Assembly: GCA_036702975.1 (NCBI GenBank) | Contig: DATNPX010000034.1 | Location: 62,001 to 126,000 of the forward strand | Direction of reading: 5' to 3' | Source of the DNA: DATNPX01 sp036702975 | GTDB lineage: Bacteria; Cyanobacteriota; Vampirovibrionia; Obscuribacterales; Obscuribacteraceae | Length of the DNA stretch: 64,000 nucleotides | Shown: positions 16,727-25,532 of the stretch, one piece after another | Numbering within the stretch: position 1 is the first letter of the stretch | Layout: the number at the start of each line of letters is the position of its first letter | The notes under the pieces: generated by a model | Seen by the model: only the letters and a program-made list of their open reading frames with translations | Database searches by the model: none | Told to the model about the DNA's origin: nothing | Position numbers and translations under genes: made by a program

Positions 16727-18580
16727 CTATGACGTCCGCCCGTTGGCTGAATTGCCATCAACACCGACATCAACAGATGATGACGCCTCATCCAGAAGTG
16801 CGATTTGCTCACTTAGCGACGAAAGAGTGGCTTCAGCGCTCGCAATCATTGATTGGGTGCGTCGTATCGCTTCCGCTCGAGAGACTTGATGAGTTCCAAA
16901 GATCACGCTCTCCTGAGCGGAAAGATTGTATTCGCTCAACTCTTTGCGCAGAACCTCCAAATAGCTAGACGCATCCTTCGCCTCACTAACTAACCTGTTC
17001 CGAAGACGCTGCTTATTCTGGGCGGACGAATCATGTTCTGGCAACTCAGACTTGAGGAGATCCTTCTTGGCCGCTGCACCAGGGGCAGGCCCGATGGGTC
17101 CTGGATTTTTCTTCTTATTGACCCAGTAAGTATTGTTGTAGCCATAACCTCCATAGTTTCCGTTGTACACGCCAACGCCTCTTCTGGCGCCATTTCTAGC
17201 TCCACTATGTCCTCTGGAAGTATCTGATTCATGCGCACCATTACCCTTTGCGTAAACCATATCGGGATAGAGCAAATTACCCAATACGACGGCTAGTGTT
17301 AGCAAAGCTAGTACTCGATGACCAAATTGAAAGATATCTAGATTCTCTCCAATAGACTCGTTAAGCTTTGAACGTAGCTGATGCAGTTCATCGACCAGAC
17401 GAGCAGGAAGCTGTTTGGCTCGCTGCAATAGCATCGAAACTAGCGCGCAAAGGTCCAATCCGCGCAAAAACGCAGCTGGCTCCCGAAGAAAATCAGCGAC
17501 AATTTGCGGAGAGTGATCTCTATAAATAGCAGGCACCATTTCTACAACGTCGCTTAGTAGCTTATCTATATCTACAGACTCAGCGGAGCCATTTCCAGAT
17601 TGAGCGAGCAATGTTCCGACGAGCGCTCGATTTGCATACGCAGGCAGAATCGCATTGCCCGAATCCGGATCGGGAGCGCCGAGGGACTTCAAGTCCAGAC
17701 TGAAAGCATCGAAAAGCTCCTCTGAATTGTGCTCGAGAGGATCTTCGTTATAGAAATAGCCCAATAAAACATCGCTTCCGATAGCGGCGGGAACAGCATC
17801 GCTTTGATAGTTCAAAAGCTCTTTTGGAAACGAGAATATTTTCGTCAGATCAACAAGGTCCTTAATGGACTGTCCGGGAGACAAGCTCAAAAAAGTTTCG
17901 GAGATCTCGCTAAACTCGATATTCTTCTGCGAAGCGAGGATAAATCCCCAATCTTCGCCATAGCCCATAGCGGAGAACGATGGAATATGAACATGAGAGG
18001 GCCGAGGTAACAGGTTAGCTTTGAGCAATCCATTAAATATGGACCAAAAGGCTCGCGGTGTTGCTTGAGGTGAACATGAATTGATTGCGAGAATTCCCGT
18101 GTCTGCGCTCAAAGCGGCCAGTCGCTGGTACCACTCGACTGTATGAAAACGAGCCCCATTCAGGTCTTCAGGAACAGTCAAATCCGAAATGATCAAATCA
18201 TAATTGTCACCGTCTTTTACGGCATCTTCGACAAATCCCCATGCGTCACAAATATGAATCGTCATGCGTCGATCAGTCAGGGAGTCTTGATTTATACCTG
18301 CAAAGTTTGTTCGAGCGAACTCTAAAATTTGAGGGTCGTAGTCCACTAGGTCAATTGCCTGCACTCGGTCGAAGCGCAGCAACTCTCGAGCGATTAAACC
18401 GTCGCCCCCGCCAATAATGAGAGCTCTCAAACTACCGGCGCAGCGACTTAGTGCCGCAGATAGCGCGGGCAAAGCCAGGGCTTCGTGATAAACGATTTCG
18501 TCTTGGCTGTCGAATTGAAGATCGCCTTTGATAAGTAGGCGGATAGAACCGTCTTCTCTTTGCTCAATAGATCCGTCCAA
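16727..18580 (-). CDS. Spermidine synthase-like aminopropyltransferase fused to a membrane-tethered C-terminal region
   Basis: TTG at 18580 is the likely start: GGAGG lies 6 nt upstream; the longer frame to 18601 would place that site inside the gene. Residues 1-210 (of 617) form a polyamine-synthase fold with YHE (31-33), GGGDG (57-61) and LVDYDPQIL. The usual catalytic D-x-x-D-P motif reads DLTVP (133-137), so the second Asp is Val136. A helical middle region follows, then one TM segment (about 423-440), a Gly/Tyr/Asn-rich patch (about 468-485) and a coiled coil (about 520-600). Ordinary spermidine synthases are about 290 residues. It heads an operon with a FemAB-like transferase and speD. 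Fold secure; product uncertain. Confidence 0.85.
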   Translation of the reverse strand: MDGSIEQREDGSIRLLIKGDLQFDSQDEIVYHEALALPALSAALSRCAGSLRALIIGGGDGLIARELLRFDRVQAIDLVDYDPQILEFARTNFAGINQDSLTDRRMTIHICDAWGFVEDAVKDGDNYDLIISDLTVPEDLNGARFHTVEWYQRLAALSADTGILAINSCSPQATPRAFWSIFNGLLKANLLPRPSHVHIPSFSAMGYGEDWGFILASQKNIEFSEISETFLSLSPGQSIKDLVDLTKIFSFPKELLNYQSDAVPAAIGSDVLLGYFYNEDPLEHNSEELFDAFSLDLKSLGAPDPDSGNAILPAYANRALVGTLLAQSGNGSAESVDIDKLLSDVVEMVPAIYRDHSPQIVADFLREPAAFLRGLDLCALVSMLLQRAKQLPARLVDELHQLRSKLNESIGENLDIFQFGHRVLALLTLAVVLGNLLYPDMVYAKGNGAHESDTSRGHSGARNGARRGVGVYNGNYGGYGYNNTYWVNKKKNPGPIGPAPGAAAKKDLLKSELPEHDSSAQNKQRLRNRLVSEAKDASSYLEVLRKELSEYNLSAQESVIFGTHQVSRAEAIRRTQSMIASAEATLSSLSEQIALLDEASSSVDVGVDGNSANGRTS

Positions 18581-18880
18581 TACACACCTCCAGAATTCCA
18601 AAGGAATTGCGACCGACTGTGACCCAGGATTTTGTCGATTACTTTCTTCTACCCGGTTGAGTTGGAAAAGCAGGACTAGACAGGCAGATTTAATGCTGGG
18701 TCAGAGCCGGCAACAAAGACTGATGCTGTTGGCGTTTGCTGGATTTTAATCGAGCCGATTCCCCGTTTTTCGAATCATAAATTCTGTAGTCGCAAAACTT
18801 TTTTTTGATTAACAGCGAAACTTTTTCCTGTCCCTCGTGTAATGAGCTTCGTAAGGCAGACCATACGATGGAGCTTGGTC

Positions 18881-19441
18881 ATGAAGACAGTTCAAAGAAT
18901 TGAAATATTTGCTGCCGCCACACTAGTGTTGGCTGGATGGAGCATAGTTGGAACCCCCGCCTTTGCAGGCAGAGCATTCGTTCGCGGAGCCGGGGGCGCT
19001 GCCGGTGGTTACGCAAGCAGCGGTGCCTGGGGAGCAAGGGCCGGAGCACGAGCGCTGGGTCCGAATCGCGGCGCTGGCATCAGAGGCGGCACATACAACG
19101 GACCAAACGGCGGCGATCTGCAAACCGGCGGCGCTTTTGGCTATAGTCGCGGCGTCGGCGGATTTCGCAAAAGCGGTTGGAGCGGAACGGCTGCCAACGG
19201 AGCCAGCGGATCAGGATACACAAAGAGTCAGTACAACGCGCAGACCGGTCAAGGCACCCGCAGTAGCGCCGAACAGGTAAAAACGGCGTCCGGACAAGAT
19301 TATGGTTACACCGGCAACACGACTTACACCAAAGGACAGGGTGGCCAATCGGTGATTCAAACTGATAACAAAGGAACTTATGACGTCGACTGGGCTAAGG
19401 GTGAAAAGCCCGTCGTAACTCCAGTCCCATCGTCGAACTAA
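18881..19441 (+). CDS. Secreted Gly-rich protein
   Basis: ATG 18881 is preferred, with GGAG about 8 nt upstream; an ATG at 18842 gives a 13-residue longer form. The 186-residue product has a signal peptide (IFAAATLVLAGWSIVG, cleavage after AFA) and a mature part dominated by Gly, Ala, Ser, Arg and Tyr, including AYVGAGG-like and GYTGNTTYTKGQGGQS runs. This composition matches extracellular or surface glycine-rich proteins; no catalytic motif is visible. A GC-rich hairpin follows at 19460-19483. The high GC makes other frames open (for example 18948-19280), but only this one has a signal peptide. Confidence 0.8.
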   Translation: MKTVQRIEIFAAATLVLAGWSIVGTPAFAGRAFVRGAGGAAGGYASSGAWGARAGARALGPNRGAGIRGGTYNGPNGGDLQTGGAFGYSRGVGGFRKSGWSGTAANGASGSGYTKSQYNAQTGQGTRSSAEQVKTASGQDYGYTGNTTYTKGQGGQSVIQTDNKGTYDVDWAKGEKPVVTPVPSSN

Positions 19442-19459
19442 AAAAGCTCGTGGGTGGTT

Positions 19460-19483
19460 GCGGCCGGCTATGTCGCCGGCCGC
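19460..19483 (+). terminator. Strong GC-rich hairpin after the Gly-rich protein gene
   Basis: GCGGCCGGC (19460-19468) and GCCGGCCGC (19475-19483) form a perfect 9-bp stem with a TATGTC loop. It begins 18 nt after the stop codon. No T-tract follows, so it may stabilise the 3' end or impede the polymerase rather than act as a classical intrinsic terminator. Confidence 0.5.
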
Positions 19484-19559
19484 TAAGCCGAAAGCACAAG
19501 AGAAGTCTAAGTAATAAAGCGAAAAATCGAACGAGTGGAATAACTAAGGCACGGAGGAG

Positions 19560-20159
19560 GTGAACGGAGAGCAAAAGTTGGACGCTCAACCACAGCGTGA
19601 AGATAGTGAATTGATCGCGCTTGTGCTCAAGGGCGACAAGCGCGCATATGAAGGAATAGTCATTCGCTATCAAAAACTGGTGTACAACGTTATCTACCAG
19701 CTCGTGAAAAATCAGGAAACAGCGGCCGACATAACACAAGACACATTTCTCAAGGCATACCAAGCATTGCCAAACTTTCGAGAGGGCGCGCCGATGCGTC
19801 CGTGGCTTTTGCGCATTGCATCGAACACCGCACTAAATTATTTGCGTGGTCTGAAGCCGTCTCAGTCACTGGAACAGTTGCTAGAAGAGCTCCCAAACAT
19901 GGAGCCGGCAAGCACAGAAAATGTAGAGCGGCAGGTCGAATTTAAGATGACCGAGGAGCGACTCGTTTCGGTGTTGTCAACTTTGCAGCCACAACATCGA
20001 CACTTATTTCTTTTGCGATATCAACATGATCTGACTTACGAAGATATCAGCTCAGTGTTGGAACAACCGGTGACAACGATAAAATCGCTCCTTTTCCGAG
20101 TGAGAACAAAAGTCAGACAACTCATGTCAGAAGACACAATTGAGCTATCATCCAAGTAG
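19560..20159 (+). CDS. ECF-type RNA polymerase sigma factor
   Basis: This 199-residue protein has sigma region 2 (ALVLKGDKRAYEGIVIRYQ through WLLRIASNTALNYLR, about 20-98) and region 4 (LSTLQPQHRHLFLLRYQHD through KSLLFRVRTKVRQLM, about 140-190), as in the group 4 (ECF, SigE/RpoE-like) sigma factors. The listed start is GTG 19560, three bases after GGAG. A TTG at 19578, after GGAGAG, is an alternative. The next gene, 15 nt downstream, encodes a zinc-binding anti-sigma-like membrane protein, so this is a regulated envelope or stress-response pair. No self-promoter was identified. Confidence 0.92.
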   Translation: MNGEQKLDAQPQREDSELIALVLKGDKRAYEGIVIRYQKLVYNVIYQLVKNQETAADITQDTFLKAYQALPNFREGAPMRPWLLRIASNTALNYLRGLKPSQSLEQLLEELPNMEPASTENVERQVEFKMTEERLVSVLSTLQPQHRHLFLLRYQHDLTYEDISSVLEQPVTTIKSLLFRVRTKVRQLMSEDTIELSSK

Positions 20160-20174
20160 AGCAGAGGACCGAAA

Positions 20175-20702
20175 ATGACAAGTATTAACCAATCATGCAG
20201 TGATGCTCAAGAGCGATTCGATACACACGAGTTGGGGCTTGCACCAATAGGCACTGAAGAAAAGAGGCAGATGGAGCAGCATTTCAAAACCTGCGAGCCA
20301 TGTCAAAAATGGCTGTCACAGTGGGAGTTGATCAAACTTGAGGCTCATGGATTGGAACAACTCGAGGTACCATCTTCGGTGCTTGCGTCAATTATGACGA
20401 AGATAGATGAAGCACCGGTACTAATACCACAAGTACAAGATTCACTGGCGGTCACACCGGCAGCCATCGCAGTAGGTGCGCACACGCCATCGCCGGTGAC
20501 GAACTTGCCGGCGAAAGCTCAGACCTTTCAATCAGACCTTCTGGTTGCCTGCTCAGCGCTTGCTTTGCTGATAGCGGCAAGCCTGCACTATGCATCAGAA
20601 AGCTTGGAAGGAACCGCGTCATGGTGCTTCAGCTTTGCTGTATTGTTTGCGATCCAGCATTTTTTGAGAGGCAACGCGCAGGAGCCACAATTTAAGACAT
20701 GA
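20175..20702 (+). CDS. Anti-sigma factor with zinc-finger (ZAS) motif
   Basis: The N-terminal 60 residues contain HFKTCEPC, the H-x3-C-x2-C motif of ZAS-type anti-sigma factors, which clamp the sigma factor in the cytoplasm. A Pro/Ala-rich linker leads to two hydrophobic segments (SDLLVACSALALLIAASLH and TASWCFSFAVLFAIQHFL), so the protein is probably membrane-embedded. The pairing with the ECF sigma gene 15 nt upstream supports this role. It overlaps the next gene by four bases (ATGA), indicating co-translation. There is no large periplasmic sensor domain; the partner membrane protein might provide it. Confidence 0.85.
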   Translation: MTSINQSCSDAQERFDTHELGLAPIGTEEKRQMEQHFKTCEPCQKWLSQWELIKLEAHGLEQLEVPSSVLASIMTKIDEAPVLIPQVQDSLAVTPAAIAVGAHTPSPVTNLPAKAQTFQSDLLVACSALALLIAASLHYASESLEGTASWCFSFAVLFAIQHFLRGNAQEPQFKT

Positions 20703-21436
20703 CATTGAAACTTCGGAGCGCAACTTTCATTTTGATGTTCGGTCTCGTTTTGCTGATGGCAGCAGTCAGGACCTTACCGGTGCGCTCGGAAGAAAGTGTC
20801 GGTCAAACGCAATCGACACAACTGTCAACCGGAGTTGAGCGGCGGCACCTTTTACCGCCACCACCTAGACTTCTTGCGCCCGAAGGCATGGAACAAGAGG
20901 ACGTGGTGCAGCGCCCTTTTCGCTACTGGCGCCGGTGGGCGAATCAAGAGTTGCCGGTCGGTCGAGTGTTTGCCTTTCTTGCACTGGTAACCAGCTTGGT
21001 CGAGCTGGTTATTCCCAACTTGCTGCTTGAGTCAAAGCCTCTCTATCGCCAAAAATGGCTGCGGTCGTTTGGCATCGGCTGTTTGTTTCTTACGTTAGGA
21101 ATATTCTCAGGCGCGACATTTGCCCGTATGGGTTTGTACGCACCGCTTGGAACCGCTGTCATTGCAGCAGTTCAATTAGTGAGCATGGTCGGCATGGCGG
21201 TTGCAGCTCGGTCGATCGGAGACAGAATTACCGGTTTCCTTCGCCTTGAAAAAATCATTAAACGAGACCGACTGCGGAGCTGGCTTTCGCTTTGGTTGGG
21301 TGCGCTTGTAATAGCCCTCGTCACACTAATTCCCGGTTTCGGACAACTCCCGCGTATAGGAAATCGCATGCTTGCCTTCATCGGTGCAGCCGGAACAGGT
21401 GCTTTCATAATGACCGCGAAGTGGCGCCGACACTGA
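20699..21436 (+). CDS. Membrane protein co-transcribed with sigma/anti-sigma pair
   Basis: This 245-residue protein has an N-terminal hydrophobic segment (LRSATFILMFGLVLLMAAV), a polar exported-looking loop of about 65 residues with PPPPRLLAP, and four to five further TM segments (FAFLALVTSLVELVIPNLLL; FGIGCLFLTLGIFSGATF; LGTAVIAAVQLVSMVGMAVA; LWLGALVIALVTLIPGFG). I do not recognise the family. Its start overlaps the anti-sigma stop (ATGA), so it likely works with that pair, perhaps as sensor or target of the regulon; that is inference. Confidence 0.8.
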   Translation: MTLKLRSATFILMFGLVLLMAAVRTLPVRSEESVGQTQSTQLSTGVERRHLLPPPPRLLAPEGMEQEDVVQRPFRYWRRWANQELPVGRVFAFLALVTSLVELVIPNLLLESKPLYRQKWLRSFGIGCLFLTLGIFSGATFARMGLYAPLGTAVIAAVQLVSMVGMAVAARSIGDRITGFLRLEKIIKRDRLRSWLSLWLGALVIALVTLIPGFGQLPRIGNRMLAFIGAAGTGAFIMTAKWRRH

Positions 21437-21536
21437 TTTTGGGGACCGTTGTTGATCTGACAGCGTAATTCCCACATTGTCTGGGCTGTGATTTTGCGAC
21501 ATAGTACCCATTGGTGGAACAGACAGAGATATACAA

Positions 21537-22640
21537 ATGGGCGATAACACGCGTAACGCAGCCACTGAGGCTAATTCCCTTAAGACCAAGGCAGGTGCGG
21601 CTGGAGATGACGGTCGGCAAGCTCAGCTTGTGGATTGGTCGAAGGAACCGTCGCGAACGGGTGCTACAAATGATACGCGCCAGGGTCTGGTGCAGGCGGA
21701 CACACCACCATCAGCGCCGCCTCCCGACAAGCTGACCGTGAGCTACAACAGCAAGACAGGACTCGATCAAGCTGTTGGACCAGACATTCGTCACCTGACT
21801 ATCAATTCCGACCACGGCATTAATCTCGCCACCAACCTCATATATGGCAGAGACAGCCAAGGCAGAGAGATCATTCCTCATTTTCATACGGTGATCGGTG
21901 AGCCGACTAAAGGAAACGCTCCGTTGCCTGGGCAGTTCGACTTGCCGCCGAACTTACAGGACGTCACGCTTCACTACAAAGACGACAAGGGAATCATTCA
22001 TGATGACGTTTATTCAGCCTCACAACTGCGGTTGGGTGGCACGGCAAACGCCATTAACCCGTTTGTCAATGACTTCAAAAAGCCTGACCCAGACAGACCT
22101 GTAGCTGCTCAATATCCGCAGACAACAAGCGTCTACGAATTCGGCTACCGCATGAGCGATATTTCGACCAAAGCTCTGAATTTTCTCGAACGACAATTGG
22201 TAAACGATAAGGCTAACGACAAAACCGGCAATCCCTATATCGATATCAATCTCGCCGAGGTTCGCGTCGGACAAGCAATCAAGCATTACGCAAATGCATG
22301 GGGTCCATACGCGCCAGAAGTAAAGGCGCGCGAAAAGCAGTGGGCGCAAATCGAGATTGAAGAAGCCAAAAAGAATTATGAGAGTGCGATTCGTCTAGCC
22401 CAAGCCCAAATGGCTAAGCTACCCAATCCAGGAGATGCAAATCCACATGTGCCGCAAAATCCGATGTTAAGAAGATTCGCGCCGCTTATACCATCAGGAG
22501 AAGACTACTATCCGCTGGTTTACGGAAGCGCTATCGACACAGCCGCGTGGAGACGTCAGCAATTAAATTTCCTCTCTAGTATCATGTCTGTCAACGGAAA
22601 GTTACCGGATCGACAGAGTGCACGTATTGAAAACCCTTAG
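21537..22640 (+). CDS. Hypothetical protein (367 aa), soluble, Asn/Pro-rich N-terminus
   Basis: This long frame starts at ATG 21537 with only a weak upstream purine run. The first 65 residues are polar and probably disordered. The central part has beta-like segments (IRHLTINSDHGINLATNLIY; LQDVTLHYKDDKGIIHDDVY) and the C-terminal third is helical (KQWAQIEIEEAKKNYESAIRL). No TM segment or known motif was found. The 3' end overlaps the dxr start by 23 bp, so the two are probably expressed together, though a shared function is not implied. Confidence 0.75.
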   Translation: MGDNTRNAATEANSLKTKAGAAGDDGRQAQLVDWSKEPSRTGATNDTRQGLVQADTPPSAPPPDKLTVSYNSKTGLDQAVGPDIRHLTINSDHGINLATNLIYGRDSQGREIIPHFHTVIGEPTKGNAPLPGQFDLPPNLQDVTLHYKDDKGIIHDDVYSASQLRLGGTANAINPFVNDFKKPDPDRPVAAQYPQTTSVYEFGYRMSDISTKALNFLERQLVNDKANDKTGNPYIDINLAEVRVGQAIKHYANAWGPYAPEVKAREKQWAQIEIEEAKKNYESAIRLAQAQMAKLPNPGDANPHVPQNPMLRRFAPLIPSGEDYYPLVYGSAIDTAAWRRQQLNFLSSIMSVNGKLPDRQSARIENP

Positions 22641-23829
22641 CCTTCTTGGCTCTACAGGCTCTATCGGACAGCAAACGCTCGACATCGTCGCTCATCACAG
22701 CGATGAGCTGAAAGTTGCTGCACTCGCTGCAGGCAGCAAAAAAATGGAGACGCTGGTCGAACAAATTAAGCAGTTTAAACCAGAGTTGGTCTCTGTTCCC
22801 ACAGACACAGATGCAAAGATTCTCTCAGATCTGCTCCACCGCAATGACTGCTCGATAGAAATAGAATATGGCGAACGTGGACTCGAGCACGTTGCCACGC
22901 ATCCAGCCAGCCAAACCGTAGTTACTGGAGTGGTTGGATTTCTCGGTCTAAAGCCGACCATTGCTGCAATTAAGCAGGGCAAAACCATCGCTCTTGCCAA
23001 CAAAGAGACGCTGGTTGCAGCCGGCTGCCTGGTGATGCCATTAGCTAAACAGTTTGGCGCGCAAATAGTGCCTGTCGATAGCGAACACTCGGCGATCTTT
23101 CAATCACTAGCAGACATGAGACCGCGCGACGACAGGCGCAATCAGGTTGAGAAATTGATACTTACTGCTTCCGGTGGACCTTTCCGCACGTGGACAAAAG
23201 AGCGAATTGAATCTGCCACCATAGATGATGCACTTAAACATCCAAACTGGTCGATGGGTCCAAAGATCACCATAGATTCCGCCACTCTAATGAACAAAGG
23301 ATTGGAGGTAATCGAGGCGCGCTGGCTTTTCGATGTGAAAGCGGAAGCGATAAAAGTCGTAATACATCCGCAATCTATCTTGCATTCGGCCGTTGAGTTC
23401 ATCGACGGCTCAATCGTTGGACAAATGGGGCTTCCCGACATGCGATTACCGATTCACTACGCGCTCTTTTTCCCAGAGCGTGTTGCCTCCAGCCGCGTGC
23501 CTCGGATGGATTTGGCCAAATTGGGTCAATTGACATTCGAAGAACCAGACGTCAAACGATTCCCCTGCCTCAATATTGCGCAACAAGTAGCCAGGCACGA
23601 AGATACGTTACCTTGTGTGCTCAATGCTGCAAACGAAGTCGTTGTCGAGATGTTCTTGCAAGAGCAGATCAAGTTCACAGAGATTCCGGTCTACATTCAA
23701 CGCGTTGTAGATAAACACAAATCAATAGCAAATCCGCAGTTGGAAGATATACTTGAAGCCGACCGTTGGGCTCGCACAGAAGCGAGGCAGCTGGCAGGGC
23801 GTGTTCCTCTTGAAAAAGGATCACACTGA
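22618..23829 (+). CDS. dxr: 1-deoxy-D-xylulose 5-phosphate reductoisomerase
   Basis: This 403-residue enzyme starts at GTG 22618. It has the NADPH-binding GSTGSIGQQTLD near the N-terminus, the metal-binding VPVDSEHSAIFQ (Asp and Glu ligands, about 145-155), the substrate-binding LTASGGPFR and the SMGPKITIDSATLMNKGLE block typical of Dxr. It converts DXP to 2-C-methyl-D-erythritol 4-phosphate, the first committed step of the MEP isoprenoid pathway, in the cytoplasm. Length and motifs are standard, so it should be active. It overlaps the preceding hypothetical gene by 23 bp and is followed by upp on the same strand. Confidence 0.97.
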   Translation: MHVLKTLSLLGSTGSIGQQTLDIVAHHSDELKVAALAAGSKKMETLVEQIKQFKPELVSVPTDTDAKILSDLLHRNDCSIEIEYGERGLEHVATHPASQTVVTGVVGFLGLKPTIAAIKQGKTIALANKETLVAAGCLVMPLAKQFGAQIVPVDSEHSAIFQSLADMRPRDDRRNQVEKLILTASGGPFRTWTKERIESATIDDALKHPNWSMGPKITIDSATLMNKGLEVIEARWLFDVKAEAIKVVIHPQSILHSAVEFIDGSIVGQMGLPDMRLPIHYALFFPERVASSRVPRMDLAKLGQLTFEEPDVKRFPCLNIAQQVARHEDTLPCVLNAANEVVVEMFLQEQIKFTEIPVYIQRVVDKHKSIANPQLEDILEADRWARTEARQLAGRVPLEKGSH

Positions 23830-23916
23830 CCTAGACGCAGCGCTAAGCGGCAAAGCGGTCGAAACGGTTAGTTCCGGTAGGCCGATTTGGTCGCACATTC
23901 GAGAGGTTTGATTACG

Positions 23917-24555
23917 GTGATCGCTACTGATAAGAGAGTTCAAGTCGCAGACCATCCCTTGATTCAGCAGTGCCTGGCAAAGCTGCGTGACTATCAAACG
24001 CCAACCAGCGAATTTCGCCTTCGTGCCGGTCAACTCTCAAGGCTTCTGGTCTATGAAGCAATGAGAGACCTTGGCACCCGCGAAGTAGCGGTGGAAACGC
24101 CCGTCGGCTCAGCCAAAGGTGTTGTGTTGACCGACTATGTCATACTCGCGCCGGTCTTGCGCGCAGGATTGATACTCGCTGAATCTGCCCAGAAAGTGTT
24201 GCCGACTGCTCGCGTTTATCACGTCGGTTTGCGTCGCGACGAAGCGACGTTGCAGGCAATCTCTTATTATGCAAAATTGCCGGAATCGTTGCCCGAAGAC
24301 TGCAAAGTCTACGTTCTCGACCCCATGCTTGCGACAGGTGGCTCTGCGGTGGCGGCGATCTCTTTGTTTGCCAAATTGAAAATCAACTCACTGCATCTAG
24401 TGTGTTTTGTCTCTTCACCTGAAGGCATCAAACGCGTTCACCAAGATTATCCAAATGTGCAAATCACAACCGCAGCGGTGGACGAAAAGTTGAACGAAAA
24501 CGGCTACATCATCCCAGGATTGGGAGACGCAGGCGACAGGCTGTTTGGCACATAA
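23917..24555 (+). CDS. upp: Uracil phosphoribosyltransferase
   Basis: The product shows the UPRTase features DHPLIQQCLAKLRD near the N-terminus, VLRAGLILAES, the PRPP-binding loop LDPMLATGGSAVAAI and the C-terminal uracil-binding YIIPGLGDAGDRLFGT. It makes UMP from uracil and PRPP in pyrimidine salvage. The GTG at 23917 gives 212 residues, the usual length, with GAGAGG 10 nt upstream; a TTG at 23887 would add ten residues. It lies 87 bp after dxr and ends before a perfect bidirectional terminator. Confidence 0.94.
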   Translation: MIATDKRVQVADHPLIQQCLAKLRDYQTPTSEFRLRAGQLSRLLVYEAMRDLGTREVAVETPVGSAKGVVLTDYVILAPVLRAGLILAESAQKVLPTARVYHVGLRRDEATLQAISYYAKLPESLPEDCKVYVLDPMLATGGSAVAAISLFAKLKINSLHLVCFVSSPEGIKRVHQDYPNVQITTAAVDEKLNENGYIIPGLGDAGDRLFGT

Positions 24556-24661
24556 CTGCACAGCGCTTGCACAGACGCAACAGCTGGCCAGACTGAGGTA
24601 TAAATCCAAGATAACACCGAGCGTGGTGCTATCTCGGTGAATCGAAAACTCGAAATTCGAA

Positions 24662-24700
24662 AAAAGGATGTGCAGGGCTTTGCTCCATGCACATCCTTTT
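24662..24700. terminator. Bidirectional rho-independent terminator between upp and the dodecin gene
   Basis: AAAAGGATGTGCA (24662-24674) pairs perfectly with TGCACATCCTTTT (24688-24700) around a 13-nt loop. A-rich and T-rich flanks give a U-tract on either transcript. It separates the converging upp (+) and dodecin (-) genes. Confidence 0.85.
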
Positions 24701-24795
24701 ATATTCGGCTTATGTTTCTGCTCAAGTTTTTCGTTCAAGTTTTAGAGTCGAACTTAAAGCCTTAAGTTAAAACCTTGAACGTTTCGACGCCTTAG

Positions 24796-25005
24796 TTAGG
24801 CATCGTCCTCCAACTTGAATCCAACTTTGATGGTCACCTGAAATTCCGCAACTTGTCCGTCTTTGATCAGGCCTCGCTGTTCGGTCACTTCGAACCAACC
24901 CAGGTGGCGCAAGGTTTTTGCAGCTCTCTTTACGCCCTCTTGAACAGCATCAGCAAAGCTTTTCGGAGAAGTGCCGACGATCTCGGTCATTTTGTACGTA
25001 GCCAT
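24796..25005 (-). CDS. Dodecin (flavin-storage/sequestration protein)
   Basis: ATG 25003-25005 is chosen because GGAG lies 5 nt upstream; the frame could extend to 25029. The 69-residue product matches dodecins: YKMTEIVGTSPKSFADAVQ, then GVKRAAKTLRHLGWFEVTEQ and a beta-strand-rich end, AEFQVTIKVGFKLED. The Trp in LGWFEV corresponds to the residue that stacks on flavin in dodecin cages. The family forms dodecameric hollow spheres that bind FMN, riboflavin or CoA. It is a single gene, terminated at 24662-24700. Confidence 0.92.
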   Translation of the reverse strand: MATYKMTEIVGTSPKSFADAVQEGVKRAAKTLRHLGWFEVTEQRGLIKDGQVAEFQVTIKVGFKLEDDA

Positions 25006-25071
25006 AAATACTCCTTCTTGGACCCGCATTTAGTGCACAGAAGTTTTATTTAATTCCTTTGGAAACCAGCC

Positions 25072-25326
25072 ATGGGAATACAAAGCCGAACTGTGACAAT
25101 CCTTTACCAAACTCCGAAACGGTCGGCTGTTGAGCTCTTCCACAACAGCAAGAACTCGTTGTCAGCAGAATTTTCCATCCCAAATTCATCTTCGGGAACT
25201 GAGCAAGCAACACGACGTCGGAAGATTCAGCTCACTGGAAAGGAATGCATTATTCGACAATTGAAACAAAAAATTGTTCAGCTCGATCAGATGAAACACG
25301 TGATTCAAAGCAGAATTACACGGTAA
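25072..25326 (+). CDS. Possible small hypothetical protein (84 aa)
   Basis: The frame starts with ATG 25072 after GGAAACC. The product is basic with a C-terminal amphipathic helix (LKQKIVQLDQMKHVIQSRI) that could form a short coiled coil. No family is recognised, and the surrounding sequence is AT-rich, so chance is a real alternative. It is divergent from the dodecin gene and 207 bp upstream of the repeat-protein gene. Confidence 0.3.
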   Translation: MGIQSRTVTILYQTPKRSAVELFHNSKNSLSAEFSIPNSSSGTEQATRRRKIQLTGKECIIRQLKQKIVQLDQMKHVIQSRITR

Positions 25327-25532
25327 TCAAAATGAGCAAATGCCGTTTGACAAAAACTTCCGAAACGTCCGCTCGTCAAGCATCCGCAAAGCCTGTCAAG
25401 AGAGACAACCTTATATTAATCACGGGTTTTCCCGTATGAGCGACTCAATAAATACGGGCATTTATCGAGTAGGAAAGCTTCCAGCAGTTAGTTAAGCACC
25501 AAATTCCAATATATAGAGAGTGAAGGTACCAA

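Noticed and set aside
18948..19280. Alternative plus-strand frame in the Gly-rich gene
   Set aside because: It is a by-product of GC-rich repeats; only the 18881 frame has a signal peptide and a ribosome-binding site.
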